64,000 nucleotides of DNA. Origin: 20CM-2-55-15 sp963738025. Lineage in GTDB: Bacteria; Acidobacteriota; Terriglobia; 20CM-2-55-15. The position numbers and the translations under genes are program-made. A model generated the notes under the pieces. The model ran no database searches and had not been told where the DNA came from. It saw nothing but the letters and a program-made list of their open reading frames with translations. Location of the stretch: assembly GCA_963738025.1 (NCBI GenBank), contig CAVTWA010000020.1:124001-188000 (forward strand), written 5' to 3'. Shown here piece by piece: positions 16,764 through 26,324 of this stretch (position 1 is its first letter; each line of letters starts with the position of its first letter).

Positions 16764-18170
16764 CTAGATATGAATGGCGGCTCCGAAAACGTTCTCCATC
16801 GCCTCGTGTGTCGCTTCCGTAAGTGTGGGATGGGCATGGATCATATTCACGATATCCGCCACGGTCCCTTCGAGCGCAATAGCGGCGACAGCTTCCGCAA
16901 TAATTTCTGTCACAGTGTTTCCGATCATGTGGACGCCGAGAATTTCTCCGTACTCTGCATCCGCGACGACTTTCACGAATCCATCACTTGCGTCTTCGAT
17001 CTTCGCTTTTCCTATTGCAGTAAAGGGGAACTTACCCACCTTGACATTGTGTCCGGCTTCCTTCGCCTTCATTTCGGTCAGACCAACGCTCGCAACCTGC
17101 GGATCGCAATACGTACAGGCGGGGACCTGGTTGTATTTGATCGGAACCGGATGTTTCCCGGCAATCTTCTCTACGGCAACGATGCCTTCCTGCTGCGCAA
17201 CATGGGCGAGGAGCGGCGACGGGGTCACATCGCCGATGGCGTACATGCCTTTGACGCTCGTCTCCATGTAGGGCCCGACTTTCACGAACCCACGATCGAG
17301 CGCGACACCCAACTTGTCGAGGCCGATGTTTGAAGTGTTGGGACCTCTGCCTGTGGCCATCAGCATCTTCTCAACGGTGTACTTTTTGACTTCGCCCTTC
17401 TCTGTTTGAAAGGTGACCTCGACCCCACCGTCTTTGACTTGAGCGCTTTCGAGCTTCGCCTTCGTGTGAACTTCGATTCCCTTTTTGGTGAAAACGCGTT
17501 TCAGTTCCTTCGAGACTTCTTCGTCTTCGAGAGGAAGGATGCCTGGCAACACTTCGATGAGCGTGACTTTCGTGCCGAAACTGCTGTAAATGGAGGCGAA
17601 CTCCACACCGACGGCACCGCTACCGACGATCAGCATCGATTTCGGAATGTCTTTCAGGTCAAGCACGCCAATGTTACTCAGGATGTTCTTTTCATCGAAG
17701 CTGTAACCGGGCAGGGATTTTGCTTCCGAACCGGTTGCGACAATGATGTTCTTCGCGTTAACCTCGGTCTTTCCACCATCGGTCTTCACCGCGATTTTCG
17801 TGGGGCTAACCACGGTGCCGGAGCCCTTGACGACGGTAACCTTGTTCTTTCGAAACAGAAAGTCAACGCCTTTTGCCATCTTGTCAACAACGTCGCTTTT
17901 GCGTTCCTGAATTTTCGTGAAATCGATTCCGATGTCGCCTGTTTTGAACAGGCCCTGCTGCGAGGCCCGCTTGATTTCCTGATAGAGATGCGCATCGCGC
18001 AACAGGGCTTTTGTGGGAATGCAGCCGCGCAAAAGACAGGTGCCGCCGTATCGATTGTCCCTCTCGATAACTACCGTCTTGAGACCAAGCTGTCCGGCGC
18101 GGATCGCTGCGACGTAACCGCCGGGACCGCTTCCGATGATCGCAACATCGTAGGGGGTTTCTTGCGTCAT
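16764..18170 (-). CDS. lpdA: Dihydrolipoamide dehydrogenase
   Basis: A 468-residue flavoprotein (E3 of 2-oxoacid dehydrogenases and glycine cleavage). FAD motif VAIIGSGPGGYVAAIRA is at about 9-25. The redox disulfide is CLLRGC in GGTCLLRGCIPTKA, with RG where many members have NV. The NAD site is LIVGSGAVGVEFASI and the C-terminal base is in HAHPTLTEATHEA. AAGGAAAAA precedes the ATG. It lies 35 bp downstream of the RNase E/G gene. No E1 or E2 subunits are nearby. Confidence 0.95.
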   Translation of the reverse strand: MTQETPYDVAIIGSGPGGYVAAIRAGQLGLKTVVIERDNRYGGTCLLRGCIPTKALLRDAHLYQEIKRASQQGLFKTGDIGIDFTKIQERKSDVVDKMAKGVDFLFRKNKVTVVKGSGTVVSPTKIAVKTDGGKTEVNAKNIIVATGSEAKSLPGYSFDEKNILSNIGVLDLKDIPKSMLIVGSGAVGVEFASIYSSFGTKVTLIEVLPGILPLEDEEVSKELKRVFTKKGIEVHTKAKLESAQVKDGGVEVTFQTEKGEVKKYTVEKMLMATGRGPNTSNIGLDKLGVALDRGFVKVGPYMETSVKGMYAIGDVTPSPLLAHVAQQEGIVAVEKIAGKHPVPIKYNQVPACTYCDPQVASVGLTEMKAKEAGHNVKVGKFPFTAIGKAKIEDASDGFVKVVADAEYGEILGVHMIGNTVTEIIAEAVAAIALEGTVADIVNMIHAHPTLTEATHEAMENVFGAAIHI

Positions 18171-18205
18171 TTTTTCCTTTCAGCAGGCGGTCCGGACACT
18201 CCGAG

Positions 18206-20424
18206 TCAAAAAATGTCGAAATGCTCCTCGTGAAGCAGCGGATCGGATTTGACGATGATGTCCTTTTTCGTCCAGTCTTCGATATCGTTCAGAGAAACGA
18301 ATTCACCGCTCTTCAAGGCCTTGGCGATCTCTGGATTGACGCGGATGGTGACTTCCTTGCTCTCGAACAGGTGCGCCATCTTTTTGATTTCCTGTTGGAT
18401 TTCGTAGCAAATCGTCTCCGGAGTCTTTGACCAGCCCGAGCCACTGCAATAGGAACAAGGACGGCAGATCGTCCTTTCAAGAGATGGCTGGGTTCGCTTG
18501 CGCGTAATCGCAACAAGCCCGAAATCATTGAACTGGAGAATTTTGGAAGGAACGCGATCGGCCCGCACGGCTTCTTCGAGAGCGGCCATTACGCGTTGCC
18601 GATTCTTCTTCTCCTCCATATCGATGAAATCGACGACGATGATGCCGCCGAGATTCCGCAAACGTATCTGGCGCACGATCTCGTGGACGGCATCGACATT
18701 GGTGCGGACAATAGTGTCTTCGAGCCGGTTGGATTTTCCAACGAACTTGCCGGTATTCACATCGATCGCGACAAGTGCTTCTGTCTGGTTGATGACGATA
18801 TACCCGCCCGATTTCAACCACACCTTCGGACGCAAGGCTTTATCGATTTCGGTGTTCAGACCGTACTCTTCGAAAATCGGAGTGTCCTTCAGATGGAGTT
18901 TCACGCGATTAACGAGCGCCGGCTGAAACTTACTGACAAAGTCTAGAACCGTTGCGAATTCCGCCTCATTGTCCAGTCGAATGGCCCGGTAGTCCTGGGA
19001 AAGCTGATCGCGAAGCAATTTCTCCACCAGATTCAAGTCGCTGTGAATTAATACCGGAGCGGATTTCTTATCGCTCTTGGCGCGGATGTCCGACCAGAGA
19101 TTGCCAAGGAACCGGATGTCTTGCACGAATTCGTCTTCGCCGCGGCCTTCTGCAGCCGTTCGCACGATAAACCCACCGGGCAGGCCATTGCGGTGTTCGT
19201 TAATTATGCGTTTCAGGCGCGAACGTTCCTCATCGGAAGCAATTTTTCGGGAGACGCCGACGTGGTCGACGGTCGGCATGTAGACGAGATATCGACCAGG
19301 AAGCGCGATATGGGACGTTATTCGGGCGCCTTTCTTACCCAGCGGCTCTTTTGAAATCTGTACCAGGATTTCCTGGCCCTCGCGCAGTAGTTCTGAAATT
19401 GTCGGACTCGTTCTCGGTGCGGGTCCACTTGGCCGATGTTCCTCAGCCTTTGCTGGCGGCGGACCGCCACGACCGCGGCGGGCGCGGCGGTTCGAAGAAC
19501 GGTGAGCGAATTCATGATTGCCGGAACGGTCCGTGATGCGCGCGCTTGCATCGGAGGGTGCAGCGGTATCTTCTTCGGGTCCGGAATGAGCCGGTGCGGG
19601 TGGCTCTTCTGCGACAGCGCCAAGTGGTGCGTTCTTATCTTCAGCTTCCGGTTCTATTTCCGGTGTCGCTTCCGACGGTGTCTGAGACCCCGCGTCCGGG
19701 TCCGAACGGCGAGAAAGTCTCGCGAGCGATTCACCGGGTAACGCCTCGATGCTGCTGCTGTAGCTGCGCTCGTCCTGCCGCGGTTCGAATGATTTGCTTT
19801 CGAAAGACGGAATCTTTGGCTTTTTTCCCCCGCGACGGTCCCGGTCTCGGTCCGATCCCGGTCGCGGTCACGACGGCCTCGGCCCTCTCGAGGACGGCGG
19901 TCAAAATCGTCAGGAGCCGGCGGCCCAGCGGGCCCCGGACTGCCGGCGGTCGCGGCTTGTTGCCGGTCACCTTCTCCCAGTGTCTCTCCCGGAAGAGGTT
20001 GGATTCCTGAAACAACCTGGGGCTCGGGTGTCGCCTCGGGTTCGGCTACAGGTGCAGGGATAATAACGGGAGGTGGCAAAGGCGCGGCGACGGGAACCGG
20101 AGTGACCGCCGCTGCAGCGGGTTTTCCACGCCCGGTTTCCTGCAGCTGAGCGACCTCGTCTTCTACGGTCGAGACTATTTTGTCGTATTCCTCGGTATCT
20201 TCAAAAAAGTCCGAGACATAGAGAAACGCGTCACGTTCGAGCCCAATATCGACAAAAGCGGATTGCATGCCGGGAAGGACTTTTGTGACCTTACCTTTAT
20301 ATATGTTACCGACAATGCCTTGGGATCGATGCCGCTCGATGTAGTACTCAACGAGTTCGTCGTCCTCCAGGATGGCGATCTTTGTCTCCTGAGGTGTCGT
20401 GGAAATGATCAATTCTTTCTGCAT
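18206..20424 (-). CDS. rng: Ribonuclease E/G, interrupted by a one-base frameshift
   Basis: Two frames join into one gene of about 739 residues. The N-terminal part has MQKELIISTTPQETKIAILE and an S1-like domain (GNIYKGKVTKVLPGMQSAFV). The C-terminal part has GRYLVYMPTVDHVGVSRKI, AIDVNTGKFVG, the metal site VVDFIDME, and the zinc-link CRPCSYC. A base is missing near 19851-19853: adding one G in the Asp/Arg-codon run restores a continuous reading through DRDRRGGKKPKIPSFES. Between the S1 halves lies a linker of over 230 residues, rich in Pro, Ala, Arg and acidic residues. It processes rRNA and mRNA. AGGAG precedes the start. Confidence 0.88.
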
Positions 20425-20506
20425 CGAAACTCCTGAGCCCGTTTTCGGCAGCGCACAGGAACACGTCGATACACGTCGCCTCTAGGCAGATATCGCGTAT
20501 TGTCAT
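20348..20506 (-). CDS. Possible 52-residue upstream ORF overlapping rng
   Basis: ATG at 20506 has CAGGAG seven bases upstream and reads MTIRDICLEATCIDVFLCAA before running out of frame across the rng start, stopping at 20348. The strong ribosome binding site and the overlap suggest translational interference or coupling with rng. The peptide matches nothing I know, so it may be chance. Confidence 0.25.
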   Translation of the reverse strand: MTIRDICLEATCIDVFLCAAENGLRSFDAERIDHFHDTSGDKDRHPGGRRTR

Positions 20507-20724
20507 GGAAAGCTCCTGTACCCGGAGGAGCGGGGAACTCTGGGCGCTCCCCGAATTCTCGCACTTCGGAATTCGGAGGTACGTCCCTGGAATTCCCCTC
20601 GCTCAACTCTGAAACGGGCAAAAAAACGTGTAAAACTTTGACGCGTTAATAGCGAACGCCCACGTCCGCTGCATAGTTAAAATTTGTCAAACCGCGCCTG
20701 CACTGCAATATAGCATGCTCTTTA
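20507..20724 (-). other. Long leader region between rodA and rng
   Basis: No gene recognised. It contains several GAATTC/GGGGAGCG inverted words near 20530-20610 and a TTGACA near 20681-20686 on the minus strand without a good -10. A structured 5' leader for rng would fit RNase E autoregulation known in Escherichia coli, but this is inference. Confidence 0.35.
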
Positions 20725-21828
20725 TCAATTCACGTAACGGCAGCGGCGGACGCTCATGACAAGTCCGAGGGCAATGAAGGCCGTCAATACAGACGACCCC
20801 CCGTAGCTCAAAAACGGGAGGGGGATGCCGGTAGTCGGCATGAACCCGATGACCATTCCCACGTTGACGATAAGGTGGAAAAAGTAAATCCCGACGACGC
20901 CCATCACAATGAACAGCCCAAGGTTATCCCGCGCCGTTTGCGCGTTGTATATCGATCGGAAAATGATAAACGACAACAGCCCAAGCGTAAGAACGACACC
21001 AATAAAACCCAGCTCCTCACCGACGACTGAAAAAATGAAGTCGGTGTGCCGCGTGGGTAAGAACCCCAAAATGTTCTGCGAGCCGTGAAACACACCTTTC
21101 CCGACAAGGCCACCTGAGCCGATTGCAATCTTCGATTGGGTGACCTGGTATCCCTTTCCGAGCGGATCTCTTTCGGGATCCAGGAAAGTCAAAATCCGCT
21201 CCTTCTGATACGGCTTGAGAATCAGCCATGAAACGGGGAGCACGAGCACGAAACCAAGAATCAAAGAAACCAGCACGACCGGCCGGATACCCCGGATGAA
21301 GAGCCCAACCGCTATCGCCGGCAGGTACGTCAGTGCCGTTCCCAGATCCGGCTGCAATAGAACCAGACCCATCGGCACGAAAACGATCACGCATGCCTTC
21401 ACGATCTGAACCAGAGTCATGTACTTGATATTCCGCAGTTCCGAAAGGTACCGCGCCAGCGCGACCACAACGACCATCTTGATGAATTCCGAGGGCTGAA
21501 ATCCCAGCGATCCGATCCCGACCCAGCTCCTGGAACCGGATACCCGGTGACCGAGGAGGAGGGTGTACAACAGCGCGCCGAGCGACAGGACATACAACAA
21601 GGGGATGTGTTCTGATATAAGGTGATAGTCGAGCGCGGCGACGACAAAAAGAAAGAGGATGCCCACGCCGACCCATGCCAATTGACGCACGAAATATGTC
21701 TCGGCGCCCTGGGCCATCGTGGCGCTGTAAATCTCCGTCACGCTGATAATTGATAAGAGCACGGCTGCTGCAAGCAGCAGCCAGTCGAAGTCCTGCCAGA
21801 AGCGTTTGGATTTAAACGGAATGATCAC
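20725..21828 (-). CDS. rodA: Rod shape-determining protein RodA (SEDS glycosyltransferase)
   Basis: A 367-residue SEDS protein with about ten membrane segments and a GTG start; AGGAC lies just upstream. Family features: GSRSWVGIGSLGFQPSEFIK, LLQPDLGTALTYLPAI, SQKILGFLP-like loop, and GIPLPFLSYGGSSVLTAF at the C-terminus. RodA polymerises lipid II into glycan strands with PBP2 during elongation. It starts five bases after the mrdA stop as the last gene of the mre operon. Confidence 0.95.
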   Translation of the reverse strand: MIIPFKSKRFWQDFDWLLLAAAVLLSIISVTEIYSATMAQGAETYFVRQLAWVGVGILFLFVVAALDYHLISEHIPLLYVLSLGALLYTLLLGHRVSGSRSWVGIGSLGFQPSEFIKMVVVVALARYLSELRNIKYMTLVQIVKACVIVFVPMGLVLLQPDLGTALTYLPAIAVGLFIRGIRPVVLVSLILGFVLVLPVSWLILKPYQKERILTFLDPERDPLGKGYQVTQSKIAIGSGGLVGKGVFHGSQNILGFLPTRHTDFIFSVVGEELGFIGVVLTLGLLSFIIFRSIYNAQTARDNLGLFIVMGVVGIYFFHLIVNVGMVIGFMPTTGIPLPFLSYGGSSVLTAFIALGLVMSVRRCRYVN

Positions 21829-21833
21829 GCGTC

Positions 21834-23660
21834 CTACTTCGCTGCAATTGTGCTGAGCTTCCCGTCGAACTGACCGGTCTTCTTTTTGTAATAGATATCG
21901 AGCACGGCGTGCGCAATCGGGGCCGCGGCCTCACTTCCCCAGCCGCCATTCTGAATTAAGGCAGCAACCACGATTTCCGGATTACGGTAGGGCGCAAATC
22001 CAACGAACCAGGCATTTTCCTTGAATTCTTTCTTGGTTTTACCGGCATCCCGCCCGCCAACGACCTGAGCGGTACCGGTTTTTCCGGCGACATCGAAGCC
22101 ATCGATTTTTGCGTTAACACCGGTGCCGTTTTCATTCACGACGCCCCACATCCCCTTGACAACGATGTCAACAGTGGATTCCTGAATTCCGTAATCTTCT
22201 TCAACGACCTCGTTGGCTTGTAATCCCAGTTTCTTCAATTCTGCTGGACTCACGAGGTGCGGCTGCTTCAGCCTGCCGCCTGTCGTCAATCCACCCATCG
22301 CCCAAGCAGCCTGAATCGGCGTGACACTGACGGCACCCTGGCCAATGGCAACCGAGATGGTCTCGCCGTCGTACCATTTCGTCTTGTAAACTCGTTGTTT
22401 CCATTCCCGCGAAGGAACCAGCCCGCCGTCTTCGTTCGGCAGATCGACACCGGTCTTTCGTCCTAATCCCATCATCTTGGCGTAGGTGGCGATGCGGTCG
22501 ATGCCGAGTTCATTCCCGACGTTATAAAAGTAGACATCGCACGATTGCACGATCGCATCGTGCAAGCTCAGCAGGCCGTGATGCTTGTCACAATGGAACG
22601 TGTGGTTCCCGAACGTTGCTTCACCCGGGCAGAAGATGCTGCGCAGCGGGTTTAGAGTTCCGGCCTCGAGGGCGGCAGCGGCCATGAAGACTTTGAAAAC
22701 GGATCCCGGAGCAAAATGACTTTGAATCGCGCGGTTCTGAAACGGCTTGCGCGGATCGTCCATCAGATTTCGATAATCGGCGGAGGAAATTCGGGTGGCA
22801 AAGAGATTTGGATCGTATGCGGGCTTGCTGACGAGAGCGAGAATTTCACCCGTCCTGGGATCCAGAGCAACGACTGCGCCCATCTGGTCTCCGACGGCAT
22901 CTTCTGCTGCGCGCTGAAGATCGAGGTCGATTGTCGTGACCAGGTCGTTTCCGGGGACGTAGGGCTCTTCTCCCAGTTTGTCCATTTCCCGCCCGAACCT
23001 GTTAACCAGAACGCGTTTATATCCGTCCTTACCGACGAGCACATTGTTGTACTGGCGTTCCAACCCCGTCTTACCAACCTGATCCCCGGACTTGAAATCC
23101 ACAAACTCCGGCGTCGCAAGCTCGGTTTCCGTAACTTCACCGACATAACCCATCGCATGCGCTGCCATTTGTTCCTGGAGATACCGCCTTCTGGGTTGAA
23201 GTTCGATGCTGATCTCCGGCAATTCGCGTTCGTGTGCCTTCACATACGCAATGTCACCGACGGATACGTCTTCCTTCAAGATAATCGGCCGGAACTTTGG
23301 CTCGCGGCGTTTGCGGTTGATCCGATCCAGCAACTCTTCTTTGGACATGTTGACGCCCATACTCAGCATGTCTATGGTCTGCTCAACGGTATGGGGACTT
23401 TTCTCTCGAATTAAAATAATGTCGTAAGAAGGGCGATTGTCGGCGAGTATCCGATGATAGCGGTCATAAATGCGGCCGCGGGGAGCTCGAAGCGGAATTT
23501 CCTTGATCGCATTCTGATCAGCTCGTTCCTGGTAGTATCCGGATTGAACGACTTGAGCGTTCCAGAAACCGAACGCCAAAACCAGCAGCGCGGCAACGAA
23601 GCCGTATCCAATGAAGCTGATGCGCCAGCGTAACAGTTCTACTTCTTCACGTTGTACCAT
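21834..23660 (-). CDS. mrdA: Penicillin-binding protein 2 (elongation transpeptidase)
   Basis: A 608-residue class B PBP. An N-terminal membrane anchor (FVAALLVLAFGFWNAQVV) is followed by the dimerisation domain (RAPRGRIYDRYHRILADN) and the transpeptidase. The nucleophile motif is PGSVFKVFMA, the second motif SCDVYFYNVG (SxD) and the third GKTGTAQ. It cross-links peptidoglycan in the periplasm with RodA. The start overlaps mreD by 14 bp. Length is typical. Confidence 0.95.
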   Translation of the reverse strand: MVQREEVELLRWRISFIGYGFVAALLVLAFGFWNAQVVQSGYYQERADQNAIKEIPLRAPRGRIYDRYHRILADNRPSYDIILIREKSPHTVEQTIDMLSMGVNMSKEELLDRINRKRREPKFRPIILKEDVSVGDIAYVKAHERELPEISIELQPRRRYLQEQMAAHAMGYVGEVTETELATPEFVDFKSGDQVGKTGLERQYNNVLVGKDGYKRVLVNRFGREMDKLGEEPYVPGNDLVTTIDLDLQRAAEDAVGDQMGAVVALDPRTGEILALVSKPAYDPNLFATRISSADYRNLMDDPRKPFQNRAIQSHFAPGSVFKVFMAAAALEAGTLNPLRSIFCPGEATFGNHTFHCDKHHGLLSLHDAIVQSCDVYFYNVGNELGIDRIATYAKMMGLGRKTGVDLPNEDGGLVPSREWKQRVYKTKWYDGETISVAIGQGAVSVTPIQAAWAMGGLTTGGRLKQPHLVSPAELKKLGLQANEVVEEDYGIQESTVDIVVKGMWGVVNENGTGVNAKIDGFDVAGKTGTAQVVGGRDAGKTKKEFKENAWFVGFAPYRNPEIVVAALIQNGGWGSEAAAPIAHAVLDIYYKKKTGQFDGKLSTIAAK

Positions 23661-24174
23661 GGCTCAACCGATCGCGATATCCGAACAGGACCAGTCCAAG
23701 CAGCGTGTTGAACGTCGCCGTTAGTAGCCATTTGCTCAAGGCGCCACTATAGGTGGCGCTGGATGCTGCCGGACCAACCATGAGCCCCAGAATAGTAACC
23801 AGAATGCCATCACCCAGGCTAAACAAAAATAAAGCGAAAATGCGGGTGATGGGTTGGTCGACGGCGAACTTCGCGCCGGCTGAAGCAGCGAAGAACCCGA
23901 TCAGCGTCTTGCTCAGTCCGTTAGCGCCGAGAACGGCGCCGGAAAGGCTGTCCTGCATGAGCCCAAGCGAGCTGCCTATCAGTATGGAGGCGACTGGATT
24001 CCCGATGGTAAATCCGTAGTAAACCGAACAAATCAAGGGTAAGTCTACGTATCCAAAGACTTTAAACTTGAACGACAAAATTCCCTGCATCACCACCACC
24101 GCAATCAGGGCGATCGCAAACTTGCCCATGATCGCGAAGGTGCTGATTCGACGCATGGAATATCCAGTCATCAA
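23647..24174 (-). CDS. mreD: Rod shape-determining protein MreD
   Basis: A 175-residue integral membrane protein with about five hydrophobic segments and little else conserved. Identification rests on size, membrane topology and position between mreC and mrdA. Motifs such as GSSLGLMQDSLSGAVLGANGL resemble MreD, which links the elongasome in the inner membrane. Its start overlaps the mreC stop by four bases (ATGA), and its end overlaps mrdA. Confidence 0.9.
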   Translation of the reverse strand: MMTGYSMRRISTFAIMGKFAIALIAVVVMQGILSFKFKVFGYVDLPLICSVYYGFTIGNPVASILIGSSLGLMQDSLSGAVLGANGLSKTLIGFFAASAGAKFAVDQPITRIFALFLFSLGDGILVTILGLMVGPAASSATYSGALSKWLLTATFNTLLGLVLFGYRDRLSHGTT

Positions 24175-25038
24175 TTTGCAGGTCCTTGCGCCGCATCGGC
24201 AACATCCACGTTTGGCGGTCGCTCAATAATGCATAGCACGTTTTCGAGACGTCCCAGGTCCGCCGTCGGCCCGATCAATACACTCTTGATCAAGCCACCG
24301 CGCCTTGTACTGCTGATCCAGGTGATGACGCCAACCGGAAGCCCCTTCGGGTAAATGCGGTCTTGCCCGGAAGTCAGAAATTTGTCGCCGACTTTAATGT
24401 CGTTATCGTCGTCGATGTAGTCGAGGTCTAAATCGCGGTTTCCAGTGCCCTTCACGATACCCTGCCGGCGGGTGGATTCCAGCATCACTCCTACAGCACT
24501 CTGGGAGTCGGTGATCAATTGCACGATTGAGAAGAAATTGCTGATTTGAATGACGCGTCCGACAACCCCGTCGGCGGTTATGATCGCCGAATCTAATTTC
24601 ACTCCGTGTGTCCGGCCCTTGTCGATTGTCACGGTCTGGCTCCGGCCCGTATCACGACCGATCACCCGGGCAACAATACTTTTGCCGATTCCGGCTTCCT
24701 GCAACCCGGCCAAAGCCAGTACACGCTGCGCCTCGAGGACCGCTTCATGGTCTGTCAGCGATCTGCATACGGAGGTCGTCGACTTCTTGTTTCAAACGCT
24801 GATTCTCATCGTGAAGCCCGATGAGAGCGATATAGCGGTCCCAGACCGACCGGATGCCCAGGGACGACCGGTCAACCAACTTCTCCATTGGAGCGAGCGA
24901 ATCAAGAATCGATGCCCGGATGAAGTTGGTATTTATCCGATGGCGTCCCTGTAGAGAGATCAGTCCGATATGAATGACGAGCGCGATCGCAAGCACAATC
25001 CAGACAGGCTTTTTGGATTCGACAACGATTCGGCTCAT
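24171..25038 (-). CDS. mreC: Rod shape-determining protein MreC, one-base frameshift
   Basis: Two frames, 24745-25038 and 24171-24713, make one 288-residue MreC when one extra base in GG at 24749-24750 is ignored. This gives a smooth junction QIADRHEAVLEAQRVLALAG. The N-terminus is a membrane anchor (WIVLAIALVIHIGLISL) and a coiled coil (ENQRLKQEVDDLRMQ). The beta-domain follows with VIGRDTGRSQTVTIDKG and VGDKFLTSGQDRIYPKGLPVG. MreC is the periplasmic scaffold that activates PBP2-RodA. It lies 8 bp after mreB. Confidence 0.9.
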
Positions 25039-25046
25039 TCGAATTA

Positions 25047-26073
25047 CTAGTTGATAGCGATCTTTCTCAGAAGATCGAAGTCACTCAACATTTTTCCGGT
25101 GCCTAATACAACGCACGACAAGGGATTCTCCGCCAGGGTCACCGGCAGGCCGGTTTCTTCCCGGATTCTCTTGTCGAGGTTTTTGATCAGCGCACCGCCG
25201 CCGGCCAGCACAATGCCACGGTCGGCGATGTCAGCGGACAGTTCCGGAGGCGTCCGCTCGAGCACGACACGGATGGAATTCATGATAATGTTGATGCATT
25301 CATCCAGGGCTTCGCGAATTTCTTCGTCGGAAATCATCACGCTCTTCGGAACGCCTTCCATCAGGTCGCGGCCTTTGATTTCCATCGTGCGAGGTGCATC
25401 GAGGGGATATGCCGAGCCGATCTCAATCTTGATCTGTTCTGCGGTGCGTTCGCCGATCAGCAGGTTGTATTTGCGTTTAATGTACTGTATGATGGCTTCA
25501 TCCATCTCATTTCCCGCGGTTTTATCGGAGCGGCTGTGAACCACTCCGGACAAGCGAGATGACTGCGATTTCCGTCGTACCTCCTCCGATATCGACGATC
25601 ATATTCCCGGAGGGTTCGGTCACCGGCAATCCTGCGCCGATGGCCGCAGCCATCGCCTGTTCGACGAGATGAGCTTCGCTGGCCTTGGCGCGATACGCAG
25701 AATCCTGCACCGCCCGCTTCTCGACTTGGGTGATTCCGGATGGAACGCCAATGACGATGCGCGGATGAACAAGCACTTTGCGGCTGTGCGCTTTTTGGAT
25801 GAAGTACGTAAGCATTTTTTCGGTGACCGTAAAATCCGCGATCACGCCGTCTTTCATCGGCCGAATGGCGACAATATTTCCCGGCGTTCGGCCAAGCATG
25901 TCTTTGGCTTCTTTGCCAACGGCCTCAGGCTGGTTCGTGAGTTTGTTGATAGCGACAATTGAAGGTTCGTTAACGACAATGCCGCGACCTTTGGCATAGA
26001 CCAAAGTATTCGCTGTGCCCAGGTCGATCGCGAGATCGCTGGAGAACAAACTAAACAGCGGGCGAAAGTTCAT
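25047..26073 (-). CDS. mreB: Rod shape-determining protein MreB, one-base frameshift
   Basis: Removing one extra base (AA at 25552-25553 on the plus strand) joins two frames into a 341-residue actin homologue of normal length. Motifs: AIDLGTANTLVY, VIADFTVTEKML, GVPSGITQVEKRAV, DIGGGTTEIAVISL, then SGVVHSRSDKTAGNEMDEAI and GIVLAGGGALIKNLD. MreB filaments position the elongation machinery beneath the membrane. AAGGAG lies 12 bases before the ATG. It is the first gene of mreBCD-mrdA-rodA and diverges from the PpiD-like gene. Confidence 0.93.
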
Positions 26074-26179
26074 GGAAGTTTTTGGACTCCTTGTTTCGTT
26101 GAGGAGAATTCTAATTCCGAATCAGCACCTACTAGGAAGGGGTTGAGACCGAGACGTCGGTACATAATAGCAGAATTAA

Positions 26180-26279
26180 ACACAGAGACACAAAGCCGCA
26201 AAGCTACAAAGAAGAGCGCAATTCAGATTTTTTTTAGATCTCTGCTCTCTTTGAGCTTTGCGCCTTTGTGCCTCTGTGT
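26180..26279. repeat. Long palindrome, ACACAGAGACACAAAG class
   Basis: Left arm from 26180 (ACACAGAGACACAAAGCCGC...) pairs with the right arm 26244-26279 (...GCGCCTTTGTGCCTCTGTGT). The loop contains an eight-T run. It sits between divergent mreB and the PpiD-like gene. Related CACAAG/CTTTTGTG words occur at 2357-2412 and 28585-28640. Confidence 0.7.
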
Positions 26280-26324
26280 CTGGGGAATCTCTGATACCAT
26301 GGATCGTTTGGAGGAGACCTGCTT

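Noticed and set aside
20409..20621. 70-codon minus-strand frame in the rng leader
   Set aside because: No ribosome binding site of note and no recognisable motif; composition follows inverted repeats.
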